Shown in pieces: positions 18,474 to 34,196 of a stretch of DNA of 45,472 bases. Source of the stretch: Planctomycetota bacterium (lineage in GTDB: Bacteria > Planctomycetota > Planctomycetia > Pirellulales > Pirellulaceae); assembly GCA_024277285.1 (NCBI GenBank), contig JAJRVM010000016.1:1-45472 (forward strand), read 5' to 3'. The position numbers were made by a program, and so were the translations under genes. Each line of letters starts with the position of its first letter. Within the stretch, counting starts at the first letter, position 1. Below the pieces are notes generated by a model, which did no database searches, was not told the DNA's origin, and was given only the letters and a program-made list of their open reading frames with translations.

Positions 18474-18719
18474 GGCAACAGCATACCATGAGCGTCTGAA
18501 AGAGCCAAAACAACCGCGTTCCATTTCTGCAACCGTTCACGGAATTGATGTCATGAACAGCACGTTCAGGAGGGGGACCGATGATGACCGCAAATAGACG
18601 CCAATGGAAGAAAGCCCTCCGCCGGGCTTAGCCTCCCCCGGAGGCGAACGGAACTGCGGGTTCACGATGCACCACTGACGGCCGAACGCACAGCGCAGCC
18701 CCACACCGTCGCGCCGTAT

Positions 18720-19215
18720 GTGCCACTGCATGATCGGACGCGTTTCCCATTGCAAGGTACATTGCCCACCGATAGGCATTGCCAATTAGCCGCCGCACTG
18801 ATCACGCAGTGCCGCAGCGCCAACCGGTTTCCCCATTGCGCACTGGCCCGGGATTCCATCCCGGGTGCAGGGCGGCCAACCCCTTGTGCCATCTTCACTT
18901 CAATAGAAAGGTTTCGGCAGATGGAAACCTCACTGCGCTCGGGAAGGATTCCCGAGCCACGTAGTGTGGAACGCCGCTCCGCGTCGTTCGTGCCGCGTAA
19001 AGACACTCCAATCTTATTGCTGTCAAACGTTGAGAAGCGGCAAGCAACGGCACGGAGTGCCGTGCCACTCTCCTCGGGATAGAATCCCGAGCCACGTAGT
19101 GTGGAACGCCGCTCCGCGTCGTTCGTGCCGCGTGAAGACACTCCAATCTTATTGCTGTCAAACGTTGAGAAGCAGCAAGCAGCGGCGGTGTGTTGGTGAG
19201 CTGCTTACTCGGCCG
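18720..19215. repeat. Composite of dispersed palindromic repeats
   Basis: Several modules are joined. GTGCCACTGCATGATCGGACG begins at 18720. CCCGGGATTCCATCCCGGG lies near 18849. Two direct copies of a ~120 bp unit follow (starting near 18940 and 19075). Each copy has a GGATTCCCGAG or GGATAGAATCCCGAG hairpin, then CCACGTAGTGTGGAACGCCG and CGTGCCGCG-AAAGACACTCC. The first copy ends GGCACGGAGTGCCGTGCC. The last part, GGCGGTGTGTTGGTGAGCTGCTT, recurs at 44751. No gene is supported between 18474 and 19312. Confidence 0.8.
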
Positions 19216-19259
19216 TGAGATCGTTGGTGGGACTGCGATTCGCCTGTCAAACTGCTTCA

Positions 19260-19280
19260 CCTGCCTGACGAGCAGGCAGG
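19260..19280 (-). terminator. Hairpin 3' of the amylase gene
   Basis: CCTGCCTG-acgag-CAGGCAGG is a perfect 8 bp inverted repeat with a 5-base loop, 33 bp after the amylase stop codon. There is no T-run, so it may be a factor-dependent terminator, an mRNA-stabilising hairpin or another repeat module. Confidence 0.35.
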
Positions 19281-19312
19281 GGTCGCGCGGCCGTGAGCGG
19301 GGCAACAATGCG

Positions 19313-20797
19313 TCAGGGAGCAGGTGGCTGGTGCCTGTAATCCACTGACTCGCTTCGCGACGCGCCCAGCGACGCATCCTTGCTCGGTCGTTTCCCCACA
19401 AAAAAGCCGAAACCATCGAGCTTGACCGTTCGGCCGGCCGCCAGCGGTGCGCTGCTACCGTTGACCAGTAGGGGCCGATATGCGGCGTCTTTGGGCAAAT
19501 CAACCTCGACATCCAGCGGACGATTTGAAACATTTAGGACCGAGAGGATCTCCTCGCGGTCGGTGCGGCGCAGGAAGGATAGGACCGAATCGGGCCGGTT
19601 ATTCTTCAGCCAAACGACCACTCCTTCGGTGAGCGTCCGCTCGGCACGGCGCATCGCGCAGAGCTTCTTGCAAAATTCCAAGCGGGCCTTGCCAGCTGGC
19701 GTCTTGCCATTGGTCCAGTCGATGGGCAGGCGGGCGTAGATGCTGTGTCGAGCCGGGTCGGCTACTTCCTGGCCGTTGTACAGGAAGGGCACACCGTCAA
19801 GTGTGAAGATCAGGACCAGGCCAACGTCCACGCCGCAGTGAGTCCACCGCTCATCCAACCGCTTCGCTCCGCAATTCTGCGCGATATCGTGATTGTCGAT
19901 GTAGCGGACGAAGCGTGTGCCACATGGGCGCTCCGATACCATGGTCTGCCACATTTCGCGAATGGACGAAGCGGGCGAGTCTTCTTCAAACACGCGCTGC
20001 ACCGTATCAAACCACGGAAAACTGTAATTCAAATCAAAAGCCGCCAATTGGTCTTCGGGCCGGATACCCTCGGCCAGCATACAGATGTCCGGCCGGAGCT
20101 TTTCCAAACGCTCACGGGCCGTTGTCCAGAAGTCCAATGGAATCTGATCCGACACGTCACAACGGTACCCGTCGGCACCGAACTCGCGAACCCAATACTC
20201 CATGTTCTTCCACAGGTACTCGCGCAGCGCCGGATTGGAAAAATCGATCCCCGGAAAGCCCCACGCTGCCGTGACGATCTTTCCGCCCGCGTCTCGCTTG
20301 ACGAAGTTCGGATGGTCCTGGAGAAAGACTGCATTCGGGCCACAGTGCAAATAGACCATGTCCAGCAGAACGCGCATGCCGAGCCGATGAGCTTCGGCGA
20401 TAAACGCTTTCAGATCCGCATCCGTGCCGTACTCCGGATCGACGTGATAGTAGTCTTTCATCCGGTAGGGATTGCGAGGATTGTTGAAACCGGACTTCCT
20501 TTGACGCGGACTCCACCCGGCCGGATCGGGATCATCATCCGAAACGAAAACCGGCCAGAGGTAGAGGATATCGACACCCAGATCGGCAACCTTGGGCAAT
20601 CGGGCGGTCGCGGCCTTCAGGGTACCTTCCGGCGTGAAAGCCCTTGCCTGGATCTGGTAGATCACTCCGCGCGTCACCCACGGCGGCGAGGTGCGAGTCT
20701 GGTGCGACGCGAGGTCTTGCGACTGTGCCACGGAGGCGAAAACTACCGTAATAGCAAAACAGATCGAAGAAACGAGCGTGTGTCTCGACTGAGTCAA
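19313..20797 (-). CDS. Secreted GH13 alpha-amylase-family glycosidase
   Basis: This is a 494-residue protein with a signal peptide (LVSSICFAITVVFASVAQSQ). Next comes a (beta/alpha)8 barrel with GVIYQIQARAF, DMVYLHCGPN (region I), DGYRCDVSD (nucleophile Asp214), LAEG (acid/base Glu243) and IDNHD (Asp304). A C-terminal beta-sandwich with SVLNVSNRPLDVEVDLP follows. All three catalytic carboxylates are present. It should hydrolyse or rearrange alpha-glucan outside the cytoplasmic membrane. The exact specificity is unclear. I assign a TTG start at 20797 because AAGGAG lies eight bases upstream and the signal peptide then follows at once. The frame is open to an ATG at 20959, but that extension would bury the signal peptide. 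Confidence 0.9.
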   Translation of the reverse strand: MTQSRHTLVSSICFAITVVFASVAQSQDLASHQTRTSPPWVTRGVIYQIQARAFTPEGTLKAATARLPKVADLGVDILYLWPVFVSDDDPDPAGWSPRQRKSGFNNPRNPYRMKDYYHVDPEYGTDADLKAFIAEAHRLGMRVLLDMVYLHCGPNAVFLQDHPNFVKRDAGGKIVTAAWGFPGIDFSNPALREYLWKNMEYWVREFGADGYRCDVSDQIPLDFWTTARERLEKLRPDICMLAEGIRPEDQLAAFDLNYSFPWFDTVQRVFEEDSPASSIREMWQTMVSERPCGTRFVRYIDNHDIAQNCGAKRLDERWTHCGVDVGLVLIFTLDGVPFLYNGQEVADPARHSIYARLPIDWTNGKTPAGKARLEFCKKLCAMRRAERTLTEGVVVWLKNNRPDSVLSFLRRTDREEILSVLNVSNRPLDVEVDLPKDAAYRPLLVNGSSAPLAAGRTVKLDGFGFFVGKRPSKDASLGASRSESVDYRHQPPAP

Positions 20798-21237
20798 TTG
20801 GTGGTCTCCTTGATAGTCACGACCTGCATCTTGTGGTCCTCGCATGTCTGGCGGCATAGGATATGCATCTGGATACGAGCGCAGATATTCTATCCCAAGC
20901 GATTCAAGAATGGTATGCGGAACGTACCATTTCGTAAAACCACCACGAAGGTCGCCCATGTGAGAGACTGCATCGTCAGTTCATCCTTTCAGCTGAAACA
21001 AAGAAACGGATTGCCTACGTAGGGTTTGTTGGGCACATTCTCGATTAGGGAGGCGGTTGATCGGAATCGGCTTGCTCGCCGCCGGCAGCGAGTCGCTGAC
21101 GAACAGTTCGATCGCGTTCACGGCACTGGCCCGCAAGGTGCATTGAAGCGAACGGTGCTTGAAAGCGGCTAAACGCCTGCTTGGTCGCAACGCAATCCAC
21201 CGAGCTCTTTTCCCTTGCCCATAATCTTCTTTTGCCT
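20798..21237. other. Gene-free spacer upstream of the amylase
   Basis: Apart from the amylase ribosome-binding site (AAGGAG), I see no gene or clear promoter. The minus-strand frame 20959-20798 is open and has a natural-looking composition, but I cannot assign it. Confidence 0.35.
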
Positions 21238-21432
21238 TCAATCTGTCGTGGTTGGCTGTCCAAATCGAGTCTGACCATCATAACGTTCCAACACAACTGT
21301 CACATCGCGTTTCATACCGCCGAACGATCCCTTGATCTTGACCGTAAGTAGCATTCCACTCTTCATTTCGGCCTCAACGTTAGCCGCGCCCAGAGAAAGA
21401 TCCTCTGGGAAACCGCCAAAAAAGACGCTCAT
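21238..21432 (-). CDS. Short uncharacterised reading frame, possibly a fragment
   Basis: The 64-residue frame (MSVFFGGFPEDLSLGAA..., then MLLTVKIKGSFGGMKRDV) has alternating beta-like character and might be a real small protein or the tail of a lost gene. No good ribosome-binding site precedes the ATG, and the reading frame continues upstream without a recognisable domain. No family is recognised. Confidence 0.3.
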   Translation of the reverse strand: MSVFFGGFPEDLSLGAANVEAEMKSGMLLTVKIKGSFGGMKRDVTVVLERYDGQTRFGQPTTTD

Positions 21433-21619
21433 ATCGCTGCCATGCCCCGCGTACAGGCGTGGTGGCTCAGCGCGCGTGCTGCATTTCCTTTCGGCTGGAC
21501 AATGACATCTCAGTGTCACCTGCCGGTGCGGCGTGACGCATTCGGCCTGAAAGGCCGATGCTATGGAAGCCCAGGTCAGAGCAAGCCGAAGGCGAGCGGA
21601 GGCCTGGGTAGTGGCTTGC

Positions 21620-21800
21620 TAGTAGTTTGGGAATCTTTCCCAAGAAGTGTGGCACGGCACTCCGTGCCGTGAGTGGCCGTGAGTGGCCGTTTCGCAGCGT
21701 TTGGCGGCAACACAATTGGACGGTGTTCCGACGATGCGAACGCCGCGGAGCGGCGTTCCACACTGTGTAGCTTGGGAATCTTTCCCGGGCGGTGAGGCAA
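21620..21800. repeat. Inverted-orientation copy of the dispersed palindromic repeats
   Basis: The same modules as at 18940-19080 occur here in reverse order: TTGGGAATCTTTCCCAAG, TGGCACGGCACTCCGTGCCG, CGCCGCGGAGCGGCGTTCC, and a second TTGGGAATCTTTCCC. An 11 bp duplication (GTGAGTGGCCG twice) lies inside. The element stops about 35 bp short of the tRNA-Arg 3' end. Confidence 0.75.
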
Positions 21801-21832
21801 AGCCAGCAAGCGACACCACTGTCAGGCTGAAG

Positions 21833-21906
<74 letters not shown>

Positions 21907-22269
21907 GTGATGCCGTGAATGCCAGAATAACAACGTTTCACGACGTGTCGATGAAAATGGTGGCTACCCTCATATTGAGACTTCGCACACCGTCAAAATC
22001 TCCGGGATGAAACGCCATATCAAAGCGCCGGAAAGCTGGTTCACAGTCTACCATCGCCACACCCGTTAGGCCATACCACGACTCCCCGTTGTTGTGGCAT
22101 CATACCGGCGGTTGGATGCCTTTCACGTGTCGCGATTCTGAACCAAGCTGAGATGGCCCGACGGGAAAGGTCCGTTTCATCGGAATTCTCTTTTCGTCAC
22201 ACGTCTTGTGATCCGTTCATTTCCTTCGCCAACCTGGCCCTTCGCGATGAGCGTTTATCAGCACTCGAC
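21907..22269. other. Gene-free spacer
   Basis: I see no gene, repeat or terminator that I can support here, other than possible promoter bases for tRNA-Arg near 21925-21955. Confidence 0.4.
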
Positions 22270-23247
22270 TCAGAGAGCCGAGCCACGGTGCGTCACTCGA
22301 ATATACTCGCCGGTCGCCTCGCGCGAGGTGCCGACGAGTAAACGAAATTGACCGTGTTCTAGCCGCTCAAGCCACCCGACGGCTTCAATCTCCTCGCCGA
22401 CCAATGCCTGGCCCATGTAGGTAGGGTTGTACGAAATTACTTGCTGGACCTGCGGATGATTGACTAGGTACCGAGCCGGATAGGAAAAAGCATCGCGGTC
22501 GTCAACCACTGTGGCTCGAAGCATACGCCGTTCCACTTTCCTGCCAACCTGTCGAGCCCATGGTTGCTCCGGCCCAACGCAGCTCAGATCGACTTTCGTT
22601 CCGCCAATCATGCATTTGTTGAATTTACGCCGTTCGTGCCACACATATTGATCGAACGCCAGGCTGCATCCGCGACGCTCGTACGTTTCCCGCCACATGG
22701 TATCACTCAACGGTTGCACCGCCCCTTGCCGCAATCCGAGCCGCAGACGCTCCCGCGCCGACGCGAACGCGACGCGGCCATAGACAACCAGGTCGATGTC
22801 GGAACGCCGCTGGTGTGCGTTAACCAGAACCGACCCGGTAACCCCCAACCATGGCACTTCGCACCGGCCACTCTTCAGCATACACGCCATACTGACCGTT
22901 TTTTGCTCCAGTGAATCGTTGCGGTCCGCCCCGACGAGCTCCGCCATCCGATCGATCGGATGGTAGTGCGTCACAATCCGCTCAAGCGGCACGCCATGTA
23001 ACACCACATCTCGCCGCGCAGAATGAAACAGATACTCGGGATACCGGCGCTGCAGCAACCGATTCGCCTCGTCGGTGGCGACTTTACGCAGCGTTCCATC
23101 GTCGCGTACATAGCGCAAGAACCCAAGCGTGCGTCCAGCTTCGGTGCCGTGAGCCACCACCGCGAACAACAACCCCTCGGCCGTCTCAATGAAGTCTCGC
23201 GGCAAGAACACTGCGTTTGCGTCGGCGCGCCGCACAATATGATCCAT
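22270..23247 (-). CDS. Predicted nucleotidyltransferase
   Basis: This 325-residue protein has a central nucleotidyltransferase signature: Gly138-Ser139 in GVTGS, then SDIDLVVYG with Asp150 and Asp152, which would bind metal and nucleotide. The N-terminal part (LPRDFIETAEGLLFAVV, AHGTEAGRTLGFLRY) and the HGV...H-P-DR segment look like a conserved domain that I associate with archaeal-type predicted nucleotidyltransferases. The substrate is unknown. The start at 23247 has GAAGAGAA upstream. It begins 58 bp after the metallophosphoesterase gene on the same strand, so the two are probably co-transcribed. The pairing of a nucleotidyltransferase with a phosphoesterase suggests reversible nucleotide modification, but that is inference. 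Confidence 0.8.
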   Translation of the reverse strand: MDHIVRRADANAVFLPRDFIETAEGLLFAVVAHGTEAGRTLGFLRYVRDDGTLRKVATDEANRLLQRRYPEYLFHSARRDVVLHGVPLERIVTHYHPIDRMAELVGADRNDSLEQKTVSMACMLKSGRCEVPWLGVTGSVLVNAHQRRSDIDLVVYGRVAFASARERLRLGLRQGAVQPLSDTMWRETYERRGCSLAFDQYVWHERRKFNKCMIGGTKVDLSCVGPEQPWARQVGRKVERRMLRATVVDDRDAFSYPARYLVNHPQVQQVISYNPTYMGQALVGEEIEAVGWLERLEHGQFRLLVGTSREATGEYIRVTHRGSAL

Positions 23248-23305
23248 CCCAGATTCTCTTCGTATAGCAAGGCCAAGTTGCACGCGCAACTTCCGAAGTG
23301 GCACG

Positions 23306-24217
23306 CTAGAAAACCGAGAGATCTATCACTTCTTCAATCTTCGGCTCGCCATACTGAGCCGACGCCGTCCGTTGCTCGATATTTCGAGTTACTTGGATGC
23401 ACGACGCGCAATGAACATGGCCGGAGAGGATCAACAGCTCGCAATCGGGATAATCGTTCATGATCTCTTCAATCGCGTCGCCTGCCGCTTTGCAACCGGC
23501 ATGCGGGGCCCACCAATCCCAATTTGTCTTAGTACGAACGCAGCGTGGTGCAAAAGGTGGTGCATGAGTCAACAACATGACGTTCGACCGCGCTTCCAGA
23601 GCCCTCGGCAAAACACTACGTATATGCTCGGCGCCGCGCTGGCCCAACATGCGCATCTGTTCGGCGATCGAGTCGCGATCCAAGTCCTCGGGGACAACTT
23701 TGATCTTCATCACTTCATCTTCACACGCCCCACACCTGCTCATGCAAGCCAGACGCCAAGGACCCTTCAACCATCGACGCAGTTCTTCGATCACTTTCCA
23801 ATCGTTCAACATGATGCGGCTGTTGAAGAAGTCACCATACCCACCATCTCCCCAACACCCATGCCCGATCAACGCCATGTCAGGGGTCAATTCAATATGC
23901 TCCATGACATCCAGACAATGCAGGTGTTTCGCTTCGGCGGTGAAGGTGCGTATGGCAGGCACGACCTGTTCGATCGAGCCGCGATAATAGTCGTGATTGC
24001 CTAACACAAAATAGATAGGACGGTCGACATACCGTTCGAGCAACTCAAGATGCTCATGCAATCGAGGTGCTTCGGAGATATCTCCGGTGATCACCAACGC
24101 GTCGAACGCCTGCCGCGCAAGATCCGCTAACCACTCGTGCAAACAACTTGCGGACGAAGAAGGTGCATCAGACGCGAGAAACACCAGGTGTAAATCCGAG
24201 GCCCAGGCGATTTTCAT
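23306..24217 (-). CDS. Calcineurin-like metallophosphoesterase
   Basis: This 303-residue cytoplasmic protein has the full set of metal-binding motifs: SDLHL (Asp8, His10), GDIS, GNHDYY, THAPP and GHVHC. It starts at MKIAWASDLH, with GGGCGGA upstream of the ATG at 24217. The in-frame extension to 24340 has no domain character. A cysteine-rich insert (CMSRCGACEDE) lies in the middle. Family members cleave phosphomonoesters, cyclic nucleotides or nucleotide second messengers. The substrate is not evident. It is first in a two-gene unit with the predicted nucleotidyltransferase. Confidence 0.88.
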   Translation of the reverse strand: MKIAWASDLHLVFLASDAPSSSASCLHEWLADLARQAFDALVITGDISEAPRLHEHLELLERYVDRPIYFVLGNHDYYRGSIEQVVPAIRTFTAEAKHLHCLDVMEHIELTPDMALIGHGCWGDGGYGDFFNSRIMLNDWKVIEELRRWLKGPWRLACMSRCGACEDEVMKIKVVPEDLDRDSIAEQMRMLGQRGAEHIRSVLPRALEARSNVMLLTHAPPFAPRCVRTKTNWDWWAPHAGCKAAGDAIEEIMNDYPDCELLILSGHVHCASCIQVTRNIEQRTASAQYGEPKIEEVIDLSVF

Positions 24218-25391
24218 TTCCGCCCTTTCGATCAAGCTCTGTCCACGGCAATACGCAGACGCACGCTGTGAGCAACGCGATGCCGCGTGACTCGAGCGAA
24301 TGCAATTTGCGTTCGTAGTCGCGATATACCGAAAAACCACCAGCTACGCCGTGTCGTCAAACGAGGCGAATGAGAATGTTAACCGTTCTCAAGTGGCATT
24401 TGCTGTAAGCTTGTAAAGGACCTCTTGTGCGCGCTACGGACGTTATTCAGAACGCATCACGACTCGATCATTATGGCCGGCCTAGACCGGACCTTCCATT
24501 TCGTATTACCAGAGGCTGTTGCACAGGCGTGGACACGGCACCGGCGGGCAAGGTGGCAACAAGTCGTCAGGCCATGTCGCAATAACATGACACCTGCACA
24601 CGCCGGGCACAAGAGCAATTCATGCGATCGTGACAACGCCTGACAACGCGACCCCAGCGGGGGGCCAACAACTACCGCTCCGTTGGCTCCGCGCGTCATG
24701 TCAATGGTGACACAGTTGTCCGTCAATCGCAAGAACCAACATGAAATTTACGCCACGTCGCGAGGAGACTCGCGCCGCCCGCTCGAATCAAGGAAGCCGT
24801 TTCAGCACGCGACGCCTCGTGTCGACAAAGAATTCGACGGGGGCTGAAAGAAGACATCCTGAGCACCCTGCCTCGCCAGTAGACGATGCCCGTAGGCTGT
24901 TGCAACCTATCTATTGCACACGATCGGAACATCATGCGCGTTTGGGTCTGAGTCCGACGCCGTCATCGAGCCGTAAACAGGCCACACGGCACGCAACACC
25001 GGCTTAACCACAACTGCCTACACGTCCGCTGCGGCTTGCCCAAGCATGCGTGAACGTAGGTATCGGCACAATTTTTGCCTGTCGAGCAACTGCGAGGTAG
25101 ACTCGTACAGACCGAGGTAGCCATGATCACGTCCTATTGGTCACGAACAGCGAAACGGCTTGCCAACGACTGATTGCGTGGTACCACGGGATACTGCGTG
25201 GCCGTGACCGCAAGCATTTTCGTTGCAATGGACGAGTCCGGTCAACACGGTGTCGGCTAGTTCCACAAGCGTCCGGAGGGGACGTGCAAGCGGTTGATCA
25301 TTCGCGGCGCGTTCACTGGCGGACACAGCCAGTATCAACTTGGCAGTATCAACTTGGCGAGCGAGAATATTTTTTATTCGGGGGGCAGCAG
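24218..25391. other. Long gene-free spacer with a 14 bp tandem duplication
   Basis: No supported gene lies in this 1.17 kb. CAGTATCAACTTGG is duplicated exactly at 25330-25343 and 25344-25357, 34 bp before the Hpt start codon, and could affect its expression. Several reading frames cross the region but none has a protein-like pattern. Confidence 0.4.
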
Positions 25392-25757
25392 ATGAATCCG
25401 ACCATATGCGAATCGCGTAACGCAATCATCAACGTTGACGAACTGATCGCACGTTGCATGGGTAACACCGGGATCGCGGAGCGCATTTTGGCGAAGTTCC
25501 AAGAACGTTTTTGTGTCGATCTTCGCGAATTGGAACAAGGTGTCAGTAATCACGACACCGGCGCGGTGGCACAGGCGGCACACCGCATCAAAGGGGCATC
25601 GGGCAACGTCTCGGCGCCCGCGATCTATCAGCTCGCCTCGGAAATCGAGCGGTTAGCACGCACCGAACACATGGAAGAAATCCGGGCGAACATCGAGCAA
25701 CTAGAGGTTGAATGGACTCGGTTCGCCAACACCGTCTCGACGTTGAGCTTCTCGTAA
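25392..25757 (+). CDS. Histidine phosphotransfer (Hpt) domain protein
   Basis: This 121-residue protein is a single Hpt domain, with INVDELIARCMGN, LAKFQERF and the phospho-accepting motif AAHRIKGASGNV. It would relay phosphate between receiver domains in the cytoplasm. The ATG at 25392, with a G-rich stretch upstream, gives a normal Hpt length. The open frame from 25137 adds 85 residues of unlikely composition. It lies 51 bp upstream of a REC-HD-GYP regulator and about 2 kb upstream of a hybrid kinase ending in a receiver, so a phosphorelay linking all three is likely. Confidence 0.88.
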   Translation: MNPTICESRNAIINVDELIARCMGNTGIAERILAKFQERFCVDLRELEQGVSNHDTGAVAQAAHRIKGASGNVSAPAIYQLASEIERLARTEHMEEIRANIEQLEVEWTRFANTVSTLSFS

Positions 25758-25808
25758 CGCCGTAGCCGTTGGGTGCCTGGCCAAACACGTTGGATCGGAG
25801 GGAGACGA

Positions 25809-26855
25809 TTGAATCTCACAACAAATCGCACACATGTGCTAGTGGTGGACGACGATGATGTCACTGCGACGATTCTCGAACACTCATTAACCCAATTCGG
25901 ATACAAGGTGACCGTCGCCCGCAATGGCCGCGACGCGTTCGATCTGATCCGCGAGGGCGAGATCCGCATGGTTGTCTCCGATTGGTGTATGCCCGAGATG
26001 AGCGGCGTGGAGCTCTGCCACAAGATCCGTCACCGTTTTAGCGGGGCCTACGTTTACGTCATCCTGTTGACCTCCAACAACCGGACACAGGACGTCGTCG
26101 AAGGACTCAATGCCGGTGCCGACGACTATATCACGAAGCCATTCCAACCGGAGGAGTTACAAGTACGCCTGCGCGTCGGCGAGCGAATTTTGTCGCTTGA
26201 GAGTCGCGATCTGACCATCTTTGCACTGGCCAAATTGGCCGAGTCGCGTGATCCTGACACGGGGGCTCACCTCGAACGCATTCGCGAATATTGCCGGATC
26301 ATGGCCGACGCACTTCGTCGTAGCGACAACCCACCTCCGGAAGTCGATGGCGACTTTGTGCAGATGATTTACCTGACCAGTCCGCTACACGACATCGGCA
26401 AAGTGGGAATTCCTGACCACATCCTGCTCAAACCCGGCCCACTCGACGAGCAGGAATTCGATGTCATGAAGCGTCATACCGTGATCGGCGGCGAAACGCT
26501 CGACGTCCTGGCAGCCTCGCACCCGGAGGCCCGCTTCCTGCTGTTGGCACGTGACATCGCCTGGTCGCACCACGAGCGGTTTGACGGCAGCGGATACCCA
26601 CGTGGCCTGGCCGGAAAAGATATCCCACTCTGCGGTCGCATCGTTGCCGTCGCGGACGTCTACGACGCGCTCACATCACGACGCGTTTACAAAGAGGCCT
26701 ACAGCCACGAGACAGCCTTGGAACTCATTTGTGAAGCTCGAGGCAAGCACTTCGACCCCGACATCGTCGACGTACTACTGCGTTGCCAGAACGATTTCGA
26801 ACGACTGCAAAAGGCACTTGCGGATCCGATCGGCCTCGTCGAAGCCGAGTGCTAG
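25809..26855 (+). CDS. Response regulator with HD-GYP phosphodiesterase domain
   Basis: This 348-residue protein has an N-terminal receiver (VLVVDDDD, phospho-acceptor Asp in SDWCMPEMSG, TKPF) and a C-terminal HD-GYP domain (LHDIGKVGIPD, HHERFDGSGYP, DVYDALTS). HD-GYP proteins hydrolyse cyclic di-GMP, or related dinucleotides, and phosphorylation of the receiver probably controls this activity. I assign the TTG at 25809 because GGAGGGAG lies just upstream. A GTG at 25773 is also in frame. The gap to the Hpt gene is 51 bp on the same strand, suggesting one operon. Confidence 0.92.
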   Translation: MNLTTNRTHVLVVDDDDVTATILEHSLTQFGYKVTVARNGRDAFDLIREGEIRMVVSDWCMPEMSGVELCHKIRHRFSGAYVYVILLTSNNRTQDVVEGLNAGADDYITKPFQPEELQVRLRVGERILSLESRDLTIFALAKLAESRDPDTGAHLERIREYCRIMADALRRSDNPPPEVDGDFVQMIYLTSPLHDIGKVGIPDHILLKPGPLDEQEFDVMKRHTVIGGETLDVLAASHPEARFLLLARDIAWSHHERFDGSGYPRGLAGKDIPLCGRIVAVADVYDALTSRRVYKEAYSHETALELICEARGKHFDPDIVDVLLRCQNDFERLQKALADPIGLVEAEC

Positions 26856-27292
26856 ACACCGTTTCCAAACGCGTTTTCGCCAACAACCAAACTGCTGGCC
26901 AATGCCAGACTGCGAACTCCTTGGCGAACTTCCCGGTGTCTTGGCCGCCGCGACCGCAACGCGTCGACCGTCATGACAAATGACCTGATGCCGTTCCCCG
27001 CGAAGTGGTTTCGGCTCCTTCCCGGGAGTGGGTTGGGGGTTGCCGGAAATGGCCACGACCACGACGGCCGGCCAAATATTGCCCACCGCAGCGCCAGCGA
27101 ACCGACGTAACCGCTATCACTCCCGCCACCCGCTCGAAGTCTTGTGCCATCGTCGCCGCATGCCGTGTAAACGACAGCACGCCGTGAATGGTCTGTCGCG
27201 AGCAAGCTACATTTTCCTGGGTGTCGAACTCCTACCGGCAGAGTGTGAACTGAGGCCATGCCACGGAAGGCTGGCGAAATGACCATCCACGC
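26856..27292. other. Gene-free spacer
   Basis: I see no gene, hairpin terminator or repeat that I can support between the HD-GYP regulator and the large kinase. Confidence 0.4.
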
Positions 27293-33469
<6,177 letters not shown>

Positions 33470-34196
33470 ATACGGTTCCCAACGCACAGTCGGTTCGATT
33501 TCAACCTCGATTGTCGAGCAAGGCCAAACTATCTTCGGCTCCGAGCCGCTCCTCCGCGAATTCTACAACACGTCCTGAGGCCTGACGCGCGCTGGACGCG
33601 CTCAGCCAACGGCACCAGCGCGACACACATTGCCAGTCCACCACAACCGCCACCGACACTGACAGAAAACCACGCAAATGCGAAAAAACTTTTTCGCAGC
33701 GCCCCTACAATCGAACCTCCGCGCGCCACAGCCTCCAGACGCACACGTACGAGGAAACGCCAGCTCCCCTACAAGTGCTCCTCATATGAAACACAGGGCA
33801 AACTGCGAAGACTTCAGCTTGAAGCTGCAACGGCATTGTCGACTGCGTAGTGCATCACGTCCGGGTAAGCCAAGCCGCCGCGCCGATTCGCCAATCCGCA
33901 CCGCCGTTAGAGTCTACCATCCCCACAAGTAGTAATCCTCACGCCCGCAACGTGACGTCTCGTCTTTCCGCTTTGGAATGATCAATGCTCTGTTACATTG
34001 ATGGTCCAAAGTCTTCGATGAAGACGAGCAAATTTACGAACGACAGGCTATCGTAGCGGCACCACCACTCTTCCCCTCGGGGTATCAGGCAGTTGAGTGG
34101 ACGGCATGGCGCGTGCAGTGTTATTTCTACTTGGCGTGCGGGTTTTGGCTAGGTCCGCACCAACAATCTCGACTCAAAGACGAAACGGGGTAAACA
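33470..34196. other. Gene-free spacer
   Basis: About 730 bases lie between the hybrid kinase and the methyltransferase. I found no convincing gene, strong hairpin or tandem repeat. A ribosome-binding site for the next gene is not obvious either (GGGGTAAAC precedes the ATG). Confidence 0.4.

Noticed and set aside
17376..18491. Plus-strand frame opposite the zinc-ribbon membrane protein
   Set aside because: The composition is dominated by R, N, H and Q, and the minus strand has CxxC ribbons and membrane helices.
19745..21022. Long plus-strand frame (425 codons) opposite the amylase
   Set aside because: It mirrors the amylase gene, has no recognisable domain, and the minus strand carries all GH13 catalytic motifs.
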